Under the pieces are notes generated by a model. It was not told the origin of the DNA and did not search any database. It saw only the letters and a list, made by a program, of their open reading frames with translations. The position numbers and the translations under genes were made by a program. 11,709 nt of DNA from Rhodospirillales bacterium (lineage in GTDB: Bacteria > Pseudomonadota > Alphaproteobacteria > Rhodospirillales > JASLLV01): assembly GCA_030754475.1 (NCBI GenBank), contig JASMAE010000365.1:1-11709 (forward strand), read 5' to 3'. Of the stretch, positions 5,501 through 11,709 are shown one piece after another. How positions within the stretch are numbered: position 1 is the first letter of the stretch; the number at the start of each line of letters is the position of its first letter.

Positions 5501-7372
5501 ATGACCGTCAACTGGGCCTTTTCGGCCGCGACGCATGGGATGATGAGCCAAGCCCATGCCCTGAACAACATCGGCATCAACATCGCCAACGTGAGCACCG
5601 GCGGTTACCGGCGCACGGAAACGCAGTTCGCGACCTTGCTGAGCCGCAGCCTCGACCACGAATCGGACTTGAGCGGTGTCAGGCCCAGAGACTTTCAGCG
5701 GATCGACGATCAAGGGCTCATGGTCTCGAGCGCGCGCGACCTCGACGTCGCCCTCAACGGCAAAGGCTTCTTCATCGTCAACACCGAGGAGGGGGGCTCG
5801 GGCAAGACCTATTACACCCGCGACGGCTCGTTCCAACAGGCATTGGGCAGCACGGCCACGGCAACCAACAACAACCTTCCGATCACGATTAATAAGGGGT
5901 TTCTGGCCGACAAAAACGGCTATTTCGTCCAGGGATTCGCCCCCAACGCGAGTGGCGCATTCCCGACGACGGGCACGCCTCAATCGCTCCGAATCGACCA
6001 GTTCGCGTTCTCCGGGAACAACCAGCCGACCACGACGGCGCAGCTGCACCTCAACTTGCCGGCGGGCGACGCCATCAACGCCACGCGCCAGTACTCGATC
6101 GAGGTGGTGGATTCCGCCGGCCAGCGCAATTCGACCAACCTCACCTTCACGCGCCGGCCGGGTATCGGCCAGTGGACCGTGGTCGCGGACAAGGCCACCC
6201 AGATTCCGCAGGTGAACAGGCTGACGCTTTCGGGATCGGTCGAGGTGGGCGACCAATACTCCGTCTTCATCAGCGGCAACCTGGTCACCTACACGGTGAC
6301 CGGGGCCGATACGACGATCGACACGATCGCCGCCAATCTCGTAGCGGCAATCGCCGCCGACGCGACCGCAAACGGAATCGTGACCGCCACCGCGGCGCCC
6401 GGTGGGGTGATCACGCTGACCGCAAATACGGCCGGCACGCCGATCGTCTTCTCCGCCCAGGCCAACAATTCGGCGACGCCGACCGCCCAGGTGAACCGCA
6501 TCGCCATTGCCGGTGGCGTGAACGCGGGCGACGTGGTCCGCGCCACGATCAACGGCACCCCCGTGGACTATCTCGTCCTTCCCGGCGACCTCACCGTCAG
6601 CGACATCCGCGACGGACTGATCGCCGCCATCAACGCCAACGGCGCCGTCAACACGGCGGTCACCGCGTCGTCGGGCGGCGTGGGGTTGGTCACCGTCACC
6701 TCGGACACCGTCGGCACGCCGTTCACGCTCCTCTCGTCGGCACCGACCGATCCCGGCGGCGACACGACCGCGACCGCCGCCGCCATCACGCCCAACGTGG
6801 TCGGCGTCAGCGACAACGCAGCCGCCGTCGCGACACCGACCGAGGTCGGACCGGTCTTGCAGTTCGACGCCAACGGCCAGCTCACGAGTCCGACCAGCAT
6901 TCCGCTGGCGCTCAACTTCGGGACCAGCACCGCCTCGCTGACCCTCGACCTCAGCCTGACGACCCAGTTCGACGGCAATTTCTTGCCGTTCTTGTACGAG
7001 CGCAACGGCTTCGCCAACGCCACCATCGTCTCGCTCAAATTCGATAGCGAAGGCTACCTCAGCGGCACCTTCGATGACGCCACCGATCGCCGCCTCTACA
7101 AGGTGCCGTTCGCCGTCTTCTCGAACCCGAATGGGCTCGAAATGAAGAACGGCAACGTGTTCGCGGCGACGTCGGAATCGGGAACCGCAACCATTCTAGA
7201 TACGACCAGTGGGTTCGCGACTTTCCAAGTCAACACCCGCGAACTGGGGAACGTCGATCTGGTGGACGAGTTCTCGCGCATGATCCAGGTCCAGAACGCC
7301 TACAACTCGTCCGCGACCGTCTTTCGGACCGTCGACGAGATGCTGATGACCGCTCGCGATCTGGCCCGATAG
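5501..7372 (+). CDS. flgE: Flagellar hook protein FlgE, enlarged by a tandem internal repeat
   Basis: This 623-residue protein forms the flexible hook joining the rod to the filament; it leaves the cell through the flagellar export system, so no Sec signal is expected or seen. The N-terminal rod/hook signature is LNNIGINIANVSTGGYRRTE, followed by ARDLDVALNGKGFFIV (~residues 79-93). The C-terminus ends in the coiled-coil D0 segment (DLVDEFSRMIQVQNAYNSSA, VDEMLMTARDLAR). Enterobacterial FlgE has ~400 residues; much of the extra length is two similar ~90-residue beta-rich units at 238-330 and 331-~417, both starting VNR and sharing GD, a DTI/SDI helix and GTP motifs. The ATG at 5501 has GGAG seven bases upstream; an in-frame upstream start at 5453 lacks homology. 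The gene appears monocistronic, driven by a sigma54 promoter. Confidence 0.92.
   Translation: MTVNWAFSAATHGMMSQAHALNNIGINIANVSTGGYRRTETQFATLLSRSLDHESDLSGVRPRDFQRIDDQGLMVSSARDLDVALNGKGFFIVNTEEGGSGKTYYTRDGSFQQALGSTATATNNNLPITINKGFLADKNGYFVQGFAPNASGAFPTTGTPQSLRIDQFAFSGNNQPTTTAQLHLNLPAGDAINATRQYSIEVVDSAGQRNSTNLTFTRRPGIGQWTVVADKATQIPQVNRLTLSGSVEVGDQYSVFISGNLVTYTVTGADTTIDTIAANLVAAIAADATANGIVTATAAPGGVITLTANTAGTPIVFSAQANNSATPTAQVNRIAIAGGVNAGDVVRATINGTPVDYLVLPGDLTVSDIRDGLIAAINANGAVNTAVTASSGGVGLVTVTSDTVGTPFTLLSSAPTDPGGDTTATAAAITPNVVGVSDNAAAVATPTEVGPVLQFDANGQLTSPTSIPLALNFGTSTASLTLDLSLTTQFDGNFLPFLYERNGFANATIVSLKFDSEGYLSGTFDDATDRRLYKVPFAVFSNPNGLEMKNGNVFAATSESGTATILDTTSGFATFQVNTRELGNVDLVDEFSRMIQVQNAYNSSATVFRTVDEMLMTARDLAR
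6212..6748 (+). repeat. Two tandem ~90-residue repeat units coded inside flgE
   Basis: Unit 1 covers residues 238-330 (VNRLTLSGSVEVGDQYSVFI...) and unit 2 residues 331-~417 (VNRIAIAGGVNAGDVVRATI...). Shared positions are VNR, GD near unit residue 13-14, a hydrophobic strand ending in Y-V/L, a D-I helix followed by L-AAI, and the GTP strand near the end. Similar units occur repeated in large bacterial surface proteins. In a hook they would sit in the outward-facing D2/D3 region. The DNA copies have diverged, so the duplication is old. Confidence 0.65.
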
Positions 7373-7405
7373 CTTCCGCCGTCGCGCGACCCTGGGCCCT
7401 ACCGA

Positions 7406-7425
7406 CGCCCTCGTACGAAAGGGCG
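7406..7425 (+). other. Hairpin shortly after flgE
   Basis: CGCCCT (7406-7411) and AGGGCG (7420-7425) form a perfect 6-bp stem with an 8-base loop, 34 bp after the flgE stop. There is no U-run, so it more likely protects the 3' end of the mRNA than ends transcription. Confidence 0.4.
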
Positions 7426-7524
7426 CAAGGCAGGCATCGCGGCCCGCGCGCTTCGGAGTCCGCCTTGCGGCCCGGTTATTTCATCGGCGGCCGGTTTTCG
7501 TGGCCGCGCAGGATCCCGATCTCT

Positions 7525-7551
7525 CGGCCACGGCTCGGCCGGCCTTTTTTT
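7525..7551 (+). terminator. Putative intrinsic terminator of flgE
   Basis: CGGCC (7525-7529) pairs with GGCCG (7537-7541) around a 7-base loop, followed three bases later by seven T (7545-7551). It lies ~150 bp downstream of flgE and before nfu. The stem is short but fully GC, and the T7 run stands out in such GC-rich DNA. Confidence 0.55.
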
Positions 7552-7789
7552 GTCGGCCCCCCCGGTTCGGCGTCCGCGACGGAAACTTCGCCCCATGCGC
7601 GCGCTTTGATCTCAGCGTCCCCGCAACGTAAGATGGGATCCGCGCGCGTCCGCTCGACGTGCACGCCGGAGCCGAGCGCGCGCGCCGCCGGGCATTGATC
7701 CGGGGCCTTCGGCGAACTATTTCAACTGTGGTAACGCCCCCGCGACGATTTTCGGGCCGGGCGTCGGCGCAACAAGGAAGTGCTTCGAT

Positions 7790-8665
7790 ATGTTTATTCA
7801 AACGGAAGCGACACCGAATCCCGAGACGTTGAATTTTCTACCCGGTGAGCGCGTAATAAAGCGGGGTACGGTCGAGTTTCCGACTCGCGCGGATGCCGAG
7901 CGCTCGCCACTCGCAAAGCGTCTCCATGCGATAGACGGCGTCACGAGCGTGTTGTTCGGTGCCGATTGCATCACCGTGACGAAAGCCGACGATCAGGATT
8001 GGGCGCTGCTCAAACCGCCGATCCTGGGTGCGATCATGGATCACTTCACGTCGGGCCAGCCCGTCATCGAAGACGAGCGCGAGGACGTTGACGACGAGCC
8101 GGGTATCGAGGCCCTGGAACCGGTCTCCGATGCGCCCCAAGAGAAAATCGATCAGGTCAAGGAGCTGATCGCGACGCGGCTCCAGCCGGGGATTCGCGAC
8201 ATGGGCGGTGACGTTGCGTTCCACTCGTTCGCGGGAACAACGGTGAACCTGCACCTGCAAGGTGCCGCCTACGGCATGGTGCAGCAGATCGAGAACATGC
8301 TGATGCACCTCATGCCCGAGATCGACAAAGTGCAAGACGTGATGGACGCCATCCCGAAGCCGGGGCTCGATACGCCCATCGGCAAGGCGGTCCGCGAGGT
8401 CCTTGATACGCGCATCAACCCCGCCGTGGCCGGCCACGGCGGGCACATCGCGTTGGTCGACGTGCAGGGCAAGCGCGTGATCCTGCGTCTCGAGGGCGGT
8501 TGCCAGGGCTGCGGCATGGCCTCCGTCACCCTCAGACAGGGCGTGGAGGCCGAGATCAGGAGCGCCGCCCCGGAGGTGGAAGAAGTCCTCGACGTCACCG
8601 ACCACGCTTCGGGATCGAACCCGTATTTTCAGCCCGGCAAGGGCGGCGCGAGCGCGAGCATGTAA
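7790..8665 (+). CDS. Nfu-type Fe-S cluster carrier with a degenerate middle NifU domain
   Basis: This 291-residue cytoplasmic protein belongs to the Nfu/NifU family, which carries assembled Fe-S clusters to target enzymes. Three domains are visible. Residues ~1-88 form an Nfu N-terminal domain (MFIQTEATPNPETLNFLPG). Residues ~118-188 form a NifU-like domain whose cluster-binding CxxC is lost (GAAYGM, Ala160 and Met163 where Cys is expected). Residues ~200-280 form a second NifU domain with an intact CQGC (Cys238, Cys241) in LEGGCQGCGMASVTLRQG, ending DVTDHASGSNPYF as in NfuA-like proteins. Typical alphaproteobacterial Nfu1 has ~185 residues and one CxxC domain, so this is a lengthened form. 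The ATG at 7790 follows AAGGA by 11 bases. It is transcribed separately from flgE. Proximity to the iron importer is suggestive only. Confidence 0.88.
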   Translation: MFIQTEATPNPETLNFLPGERVIKRGTVEFPTRADAERSPLAKRLHAIDGVTSVLFGADCITVTKADDQDWALLKPPILGAIMDHFTSGQPVIEDEREDVDDEPGIEALEPVSDAPQEKIDQVKELIATRLQPGIRDMGGDVAFHSFAGTTVNLHLQGAAYGMVQQIENMLMHLMPEIDKVQDVMDAIPKPGLDTPIGKAVREVLDTRINPAVAGHGGHIALVDVQGKRVILRLEGGCQGCGMASVTLRQGVEAEIRSAAPEVEEVLDVTDHASGSNPYFQPGKGGASASM

Positions 8666-8688
8666 AGGTGTTGCGGCGCCACCACCTT
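8665..8688 (+). other. Hairpin at the end of nfu
   Basis: AAGGTG (8665-8670), starting on the last base of the nfu stop codon, pairs with CACCTT (8683-8688) around a loop that contains GGCGCC. Only two T follow within the stem end, so termination is possible but weak. The rest of the 149-bp gap to the next gene shows no clear promoter. Confidence 0.4.
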
Positions 8689-8814
8689 CATCGCCCGGCG
8701 CCGATTGCCCGTCCGAGCAGGAGGTGAGCGAGCCGAGGCGCCGCTCTACGGAACCCAACGGGGGGTGCGGATCGCCTGGGCGCCGTTTCTCCTTGTGCCG
8801 GCGACCAAGGCAAT

Positions 8815-10056
8815 ATGGACGAAACGCCGCGGCTGCTGCTGATCCCGACAACCAGCTACCGTACCAAAGATTTCCTGGCTGCCGGTCGGCGCCTGGGCGT
8901 TGAGGTCGCGGTCGGCTCGAACCGAGACTCGGTACTGGCGCCGCTTGCCGACGGTCGGACCACGCGGGTCGAGTTCGCCGACGCCGGCCGAGCGGTCGAC
9001 CAGATCGCGCGTTATGCGGCGCGCTATCCCCTGGCTGGGATCGTCGGCGTGGACGAGGGGACCACGACGATCGCCGCCACCGCCAGCGACCGCCTGGGCC
9101 TGCCTCACAACCACCCGGCGGCGGTGGCCGCCAGCGCCAACAAATACCGCTTTCGCCAAGTGCTGACCGAGGCCGGCCTGCCGCAGCCGGTCGCCCGGCT
9201 TTTCGCGGCGGCCGACGATCCGCTCGCTACGGCGCGCCAGATCAACAACTATCCGGTGGTCCTCAAGCCGCTTCAACTCTCCGGTGGCCGCGGCGTGATC
9301 CGCGCCGACGATGCGCAAGCCTTCGCCCGCGCCTTCGAGCGGATCCGAACGATCTTGGCCGAAACCTCCGAGGACACGGGGCTTGGCGCCAAGCCCTACC
9401 TATTGGCCGAAGAGTACCTGCCCGGCGGCGAGGTCGCGCTCGAAGGCCTGCTGATCGGCGGCCGGCTGCACGTGCTCGCGCTGTTCGACAAGCCCGATCC
9501 GATGCACGGCCCGACATTCGAAGAAACGATCCTGGTCACGCCCTCACGCCTACCCGAGGCGACCCAGCGGCTGGTGGTCGAGCGAACCGAGGCCGCCATC
9601 CGGGCGTTGGGACTCACCGAAGGACCGGTGCACGCCGAGCTGCGCCTCAGCAAGGATCAAGGCCCCGTGCCAATCGAGATCGCGGCGCGATCCATTGGTG
9701 GGCTGTGTGCGCGCGCATTGCGTTTCGGCGCCGGCGTCAGCCTCGAAGAGTTGATCATCCAGCACGCCCTGGGCCGGCCGGCCGCAAGCCTCGAGCGCGA
9801 GAGCACGCCGGTAGGGGTCATGATGCTGCCCGTTCCGCGAGCCGGCCGGCTGAAGGAAGTGCGCGGACAGGCCGAGGCACGTTCGGTCGCTGATATCGTG
9901 GATCTGCGCATTACGATCGCTGCGGGGACCCAAGTGCGGCCATTGCCGGACGGCGACTGTTACCTTGGCTTCCTGTTCGCGAGAGCTGACACCCCGGAAG
10001 CCGTCGAAGTGGCGTTGCGGCGCGCGTACGCCCATCTCGATCCGCGCATCGCGTAA
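8815..10056 (+). CDS. ATP-grasp superfamily ligase, substrate unknown
   Basis: This 413-residue protein has the ATP-grasp fold used by carboxylate-amine (and thiol) ligases that act through an acyl-phosphate. Residues 1-~105 are the pre-ATP-grasp Rossmann-like domain (LLLIPTTSYRTKDFLAAGRRLG). Residues ~110-310 hold the ATP-binding parts: VVLKPLQLSGGRGV with Lys151, the hinge LAEEYLPGGEVALEG (Glu199-Glu200), and the metal-binding EIAARSIGG (Glu288, Arg292). The C-terminal ~100 residues resemble the last domain of L-amino-acid ligases. The ATG at 8815 has AAGG four bases upstream. Purine enzymes (PurD, PurK, PurT) and biotin carboxylase are related, but no family-specific signature for them was recognised. 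Neighbours do not reveal the substrate. The fold is certain; the reaction is not. Confidence 0.82.
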   Translation: MDETPRLLLIPTTSYRTKDFLAAGRRLGVEVAVGSNRDSVLAPLADGRTTRVEFADAGRAVDQIARYAARYPLAGIVGVDEGTTTIAATASDRLGLPHNHPAAVAASANKYRFRQVLTEAGLPQPVARLFAAADDPLATARQINNYPVVLKPLQLSGGRGVIRADDAQAFARAFERIRTILAETSEDTGLGAKPYLLAEEYLPGGEVALEGLLIGGRLHVLALFDKPDPMHGPTFEETILVTPSRLPEATQRLVVERTEAAIRALGLTEGPVHAELRLSKDQGPVPIEIAARSIGGLCARALRFGAGVSLEELIIQHALGRPAASLERESTPVGVMMLPVPRAGRLKEVRGQAEARSVADIVDLRITIAAGTQVRPLPDGDCYLGFLFARADTPEAVEVALRRAYAHLDPRIA

Positions 10057-10360
10057 GCCCGCCCACGGCCGAGCGCGCTCGCATTTTATCTCCCGGGCGG
10101 ACCGAACCCCGAGCCCGGGCCGTGGCCCCGCCCGGACCGGGCCTCCACGATGCGAAGATGGGGCCGGGCACGAGCCGGCCGATCCGTTTTCACGATTGGT
10201 TCGTCTCGACCGCCGGCGGGGGGACAATCGTCGACGCATCGGGACGGGTTTGTTCGCACCCAAGGCCTTGTGTGGGTCGGTTCCGGCCTTTCGTCGAAAT
10301 CGGCACTGATGACTGGTCGGTGCCCGCACGCACACGCTGCTGCGCGTAACTCCCGTCCAT

Positions 10361-10372
10361 AAGTCCGGACTT
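10361..10372. repeat. 12-bp perfect palindrome upstream of flgI
   Basis: AAGTCCGGACTT is identical on both strands. It lies ~190 bp before the predicted flgI transcription start, immediately ahead of the C10 run. It could be a distant activator site, but the length allows chance occurrence. Confidence 0.35.
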
Positions 10373-10381
10373 GTTGGCCCT

Positions 10382-10391
10382 CCCCCCCCCC
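10382..10391. repeat. Homopolymer run of ten C
   Basis: Ten consecutive C, preceded by CCCT, stand ~165 bp upstream of the predicted flgI transcription start. Runs of this kind can change length by slippage and so alter the spacing of regulatory sites. The run is outside any gene I support, and its reported length may itself be a sequencing artefact. Confidence 0.6.
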
Positions 10392-10434
10392 GGCATCTTG
10401 CGGCTTCCCGGGCGCGGCCACCCGGCAAGAACTT

Positions 10435-10450
10435 CCGGTCATTTTACCGG
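10435..10450. promoter_or_regulatory. Inverted repeat about 114 bp upstream of the flgI start: candidate activator site
   Basis: CCGGT (10435-10439), six bases, and ACCGG (10446-10450) form a dyad centred ~114 bp before the predicted start at ~10557. The dyad upstream of flgE sits at nearly the same distance (~107). The two sequences are not alike beyond a nearby CGGCAA, so a common regulator is only a guess. Confidence 0.3.
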
Positions 10451-10530
10451 CCCGTCGCGGCGATCCGCCCGTGCACCGCCAAAATCGCGAGAAAGCGCGC
10501 AATTCCAAGACCTTGCATCGTCAAAGCCGG

Positions 10531-10546
10531 TGGCACGGAATTCGCA
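10531..10546 (+). promoter_or_regulatory. Sigma54 (-24/-12) promoter of flgI
   Basis: TGGCAC-GGAAT-TCGCA has the full -24 element and the key GC of the -12 at the correct 10-base interval; only the second T of TTGCA is changed. Transcription is expected near 10557, a ~48-nt leader to the ATG at 10605, much like flgE. Confidence 0.75.
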
Positions 10547-10604
10547 ACGAACACGGCGGGACTTCTCGGTACCTTCGCCGGGTGGGAATGGGACAAACGG
10601 TTCG

Positions 10605-11709
10605 ATGCGGAAACCAGCCATGATCATCACACCAATAGATACCGGATTGCCGCGTTGCGGCAGGGTCGCGCTTCGGGCGTTCACCGCGCTGGTCGCCGGT
10701 ATCGGCATGCTCGGCATCGTCTTGAGCACGGCCGAGGCCTCATCGCGGATCAAGGACATCGTGACCATCGAAGGGATTCGCGACAACCTTTTGGTCGGCT
10801 ACGGCCTCGTCGTCGGCTTGAACGGCACGGGCGACAGCTTGGCGGACGGCCACTTCACCAAGCAGAGCCTTCTTGCCATGCTCGACCGCCTGGGCGTCAA
10901 ACCGACGGAAACCGGGCTCGACTCTGAAAACGTGGCGGCCGTCATGGTGACGGCAGTCCTGCCGCCGTTCTCGCGCCAGGGAAGCCGCATCGACGTGACC
11001 GTGAGTGCGCTGGGCGATGCCGAAAGTCTGCTCGGCGGGACGTTGCTGGTAACCCCGCTACTCGGCGCCGACGGAGAGGTTTATTCGGTCGCCCAGGGTC
11101 AACTCGCTGTCGGTGGCTTCACCGCCGCGGGCGCCGCCGAGACCGTCACCAAGGGTGTGCTACCAGCGCCCGGATCGCCAACGGCGGCATCGTCGAGCGC
11201 GAGGTTGGGTTCGAGATAGGCAACATGGAATCTATCAAACTCAATTTACGCAATCCGGACTTCACCACCGCGCGGCGCATCTCTCAAGCCATCAACGCCT
11301 TTCTCGGCACCGACGCGGCGCGGCCGAGCGATCCCGCGACCGTGCGTCTGTGGGTGCCAAGCGATTACGACAATCAGGTGGTCAACCTTCTTACCGATAT
11401 CGAACAGTTGCGCATCCAGCCCGACCAGCTCGCGCGCGTGATCATCGACGAGCAATCCGGAACCATCGTCATGGGCGAACATGTGCGCATCAGCAGGGTG
11501 GCCATCGCACAAGGAAGCCTCACCATCCGCATCACCGAGTCCGAGCAGGTGTCCTAGCCGGGTCCGTTCGCCGAGGTGGGGGATACGACCACCGTCGACC
11601 GGACCGAGATCGATGTCGAAGAAGGGGCGGACAGCCAGCTGACCGTGCTGCCCGCGGGCGTCACCCTCGCGCAGCTCGTCAACGGCCTGAACGCGCTCGG
11701 TGCCCGACT
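10605..11709 (+). pseudogene. flgI: flgI (flagellar P-ring protein), disrupted by a frameshift and a nonsense codon; 3' end outside the window
   Basis: FlgI forms the periplasmic P-ring around the flagellar rod. A signal peptide (RVALRAFTALVAGIGMLGIV, cleavage near AEA) is followed by the family start SSRIKDIVTIEGIRDNLLVGYGLVVGL. The frame is intact to Val185. There a base is missing: restoring one C at 11160 turns CTACCAGCGCC into codons for PTSA, and the frame continues as RIANGGIVEREVGFE (from 11171), KLNLRNPDFTTARRI, DIEQLRIQPDQLARVIIDEQSGTIVMGEHVRIS. A TAG at 11555-11557 replaces the Gln codon expected in VSQPxPF; the same frame then runs open to the window edge (LTVLPAGVTLAQLVNGLNALG). 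As written, translation ends at 11219 after 204 residues, about half of the ~370 usual. An alternative start is ATG 10620. Sequence error is possible. Confidence 0.82.

Larger units (their letters stand above)
7373..7789. other. Gap between flgE and nfu
   Basis: No convincing gene is seen in these 417 bp. Short open frames (for example 7465-7698) encode Pro/Arg/Ser-rich sequence with no family features. The stretch holds a hairpin 34 bp after the flgE stop and a likely terminator at 7525-7551. A weak promoter-like pair, TTGATC (7695-7700), 17 bp, TATTTC (7718-7723), lies before nfu. The nfu Shine-Dalgarno AAGGA is at 7774-7778. Confidence 0.6.
10057..10604. other. Long gap before flgI
   Basis: These 548 bp hold no convincing gene; open frames on either strand (for example 10086-10508 minus) are Arg/Pro/Gly-rich and unlike known proteins. 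A GC hairpin, CCGGGC (10115-10120) with GCCCGG (10130-10135), lies ~60 bp after the ATP-grasp stop without a U-run. Further along are a 12-bp palindrome, a C10 run, an inverted repeat and a sigma54 promoter, each listed separately. Confidence 0.6.

Noticed and set aside
7465..7698. Small plus-strand open frame of 77 codons after flgE
   Set aside because: Spans the likely terminator, lacks a Shine-Dalgarno and has low-complexity Pro/Arg/Ser composition.
10115..10135. GC hairpin after the ATP-grasp gene as an intrinsic terminator
   Set aside because: No T run follows, and stems of this kind are frequent by chance in such GC-rich DNA.
10371..10604. In-frame N-terminal extension of flgI
   Set aside because: Contains the sigma54 promoter and lies ahead of a clear signal peptide starting at 10605 or 10620.
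11555..11557. TAG in flgI as a recoded (amber) sense codon
   Set aside because: dksA and flgE end in TAG, and flgI also has an independent frameshift; mutation or sequence error is simpler.

Overview
The window is high-GC DNA from an alphaproteobacterium, most likely of the Rhodospirillales type. The evidence is the presence of fliX (a flagellar regulator known only from alphaproteobacteria), a short cysteine-poor DksA, an Nfu1-type Fe-S carrier, and strict sigma54 (-24/-12) promoters in front of hook and P-ring genes. No rRNA, tRNA, IS element, phage gene or CRISPR array was seen.

Layout: (1) 15-1011, minus strand: fliX followed by dksA, with a sigma70-type promoter and a 16-bp perfect palindrome directly ahead of dksA. 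(2) 1012-1367: a dense control region with candidate FNR/FixK, Irr-like and Fur boxes, then a 15-bp palindrome. (3) 1368-5315, plus strand: a complete ferric-iron ABC importer (binding protein, fused two-domain permease, ATPase; the last two overlap by ATGA). (4) 5316-7372: an upstream regulatory stretch with a consensus sigma54 promoter, then an enlarged flgE hook gene with two tandem ~90-residue inserts. (5) 7790-8665: a three-domain Nfu Fe-S carrier whose middle NifU domain has lost CxxC. (6) 8815-10056: an ATP-grasp ligase of unknown substrate. (7) 10057-11709: a long leader with a C10 run and a second sigma54 promoter, then flgI, which carries a one-base deletion and a CAG-to-TAG stop and runs off the right edge.

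Two themes connect the genes. The first is flagellar control: in Caulobacter FliX couples early flagellar assembly to FlbD, the activator of sigma54-dependent hook genes. Here fliX lies in the same window as two such promoters, each about 50-60 nt upstream of its structural gene. The second is iron: an importer apparently controlled by both iron and oxygen, and an Fe-S cluster carrier. I see no clear new defence or mobile system. The most unusual points are the damaged flgI, the stacked control sites of the iron operon, the Nfu architecture, the inserted repeats in the hook protein, and the ~9.6 kb block separating fliX from flgI, which are divergent neighbours in Caulobacter.
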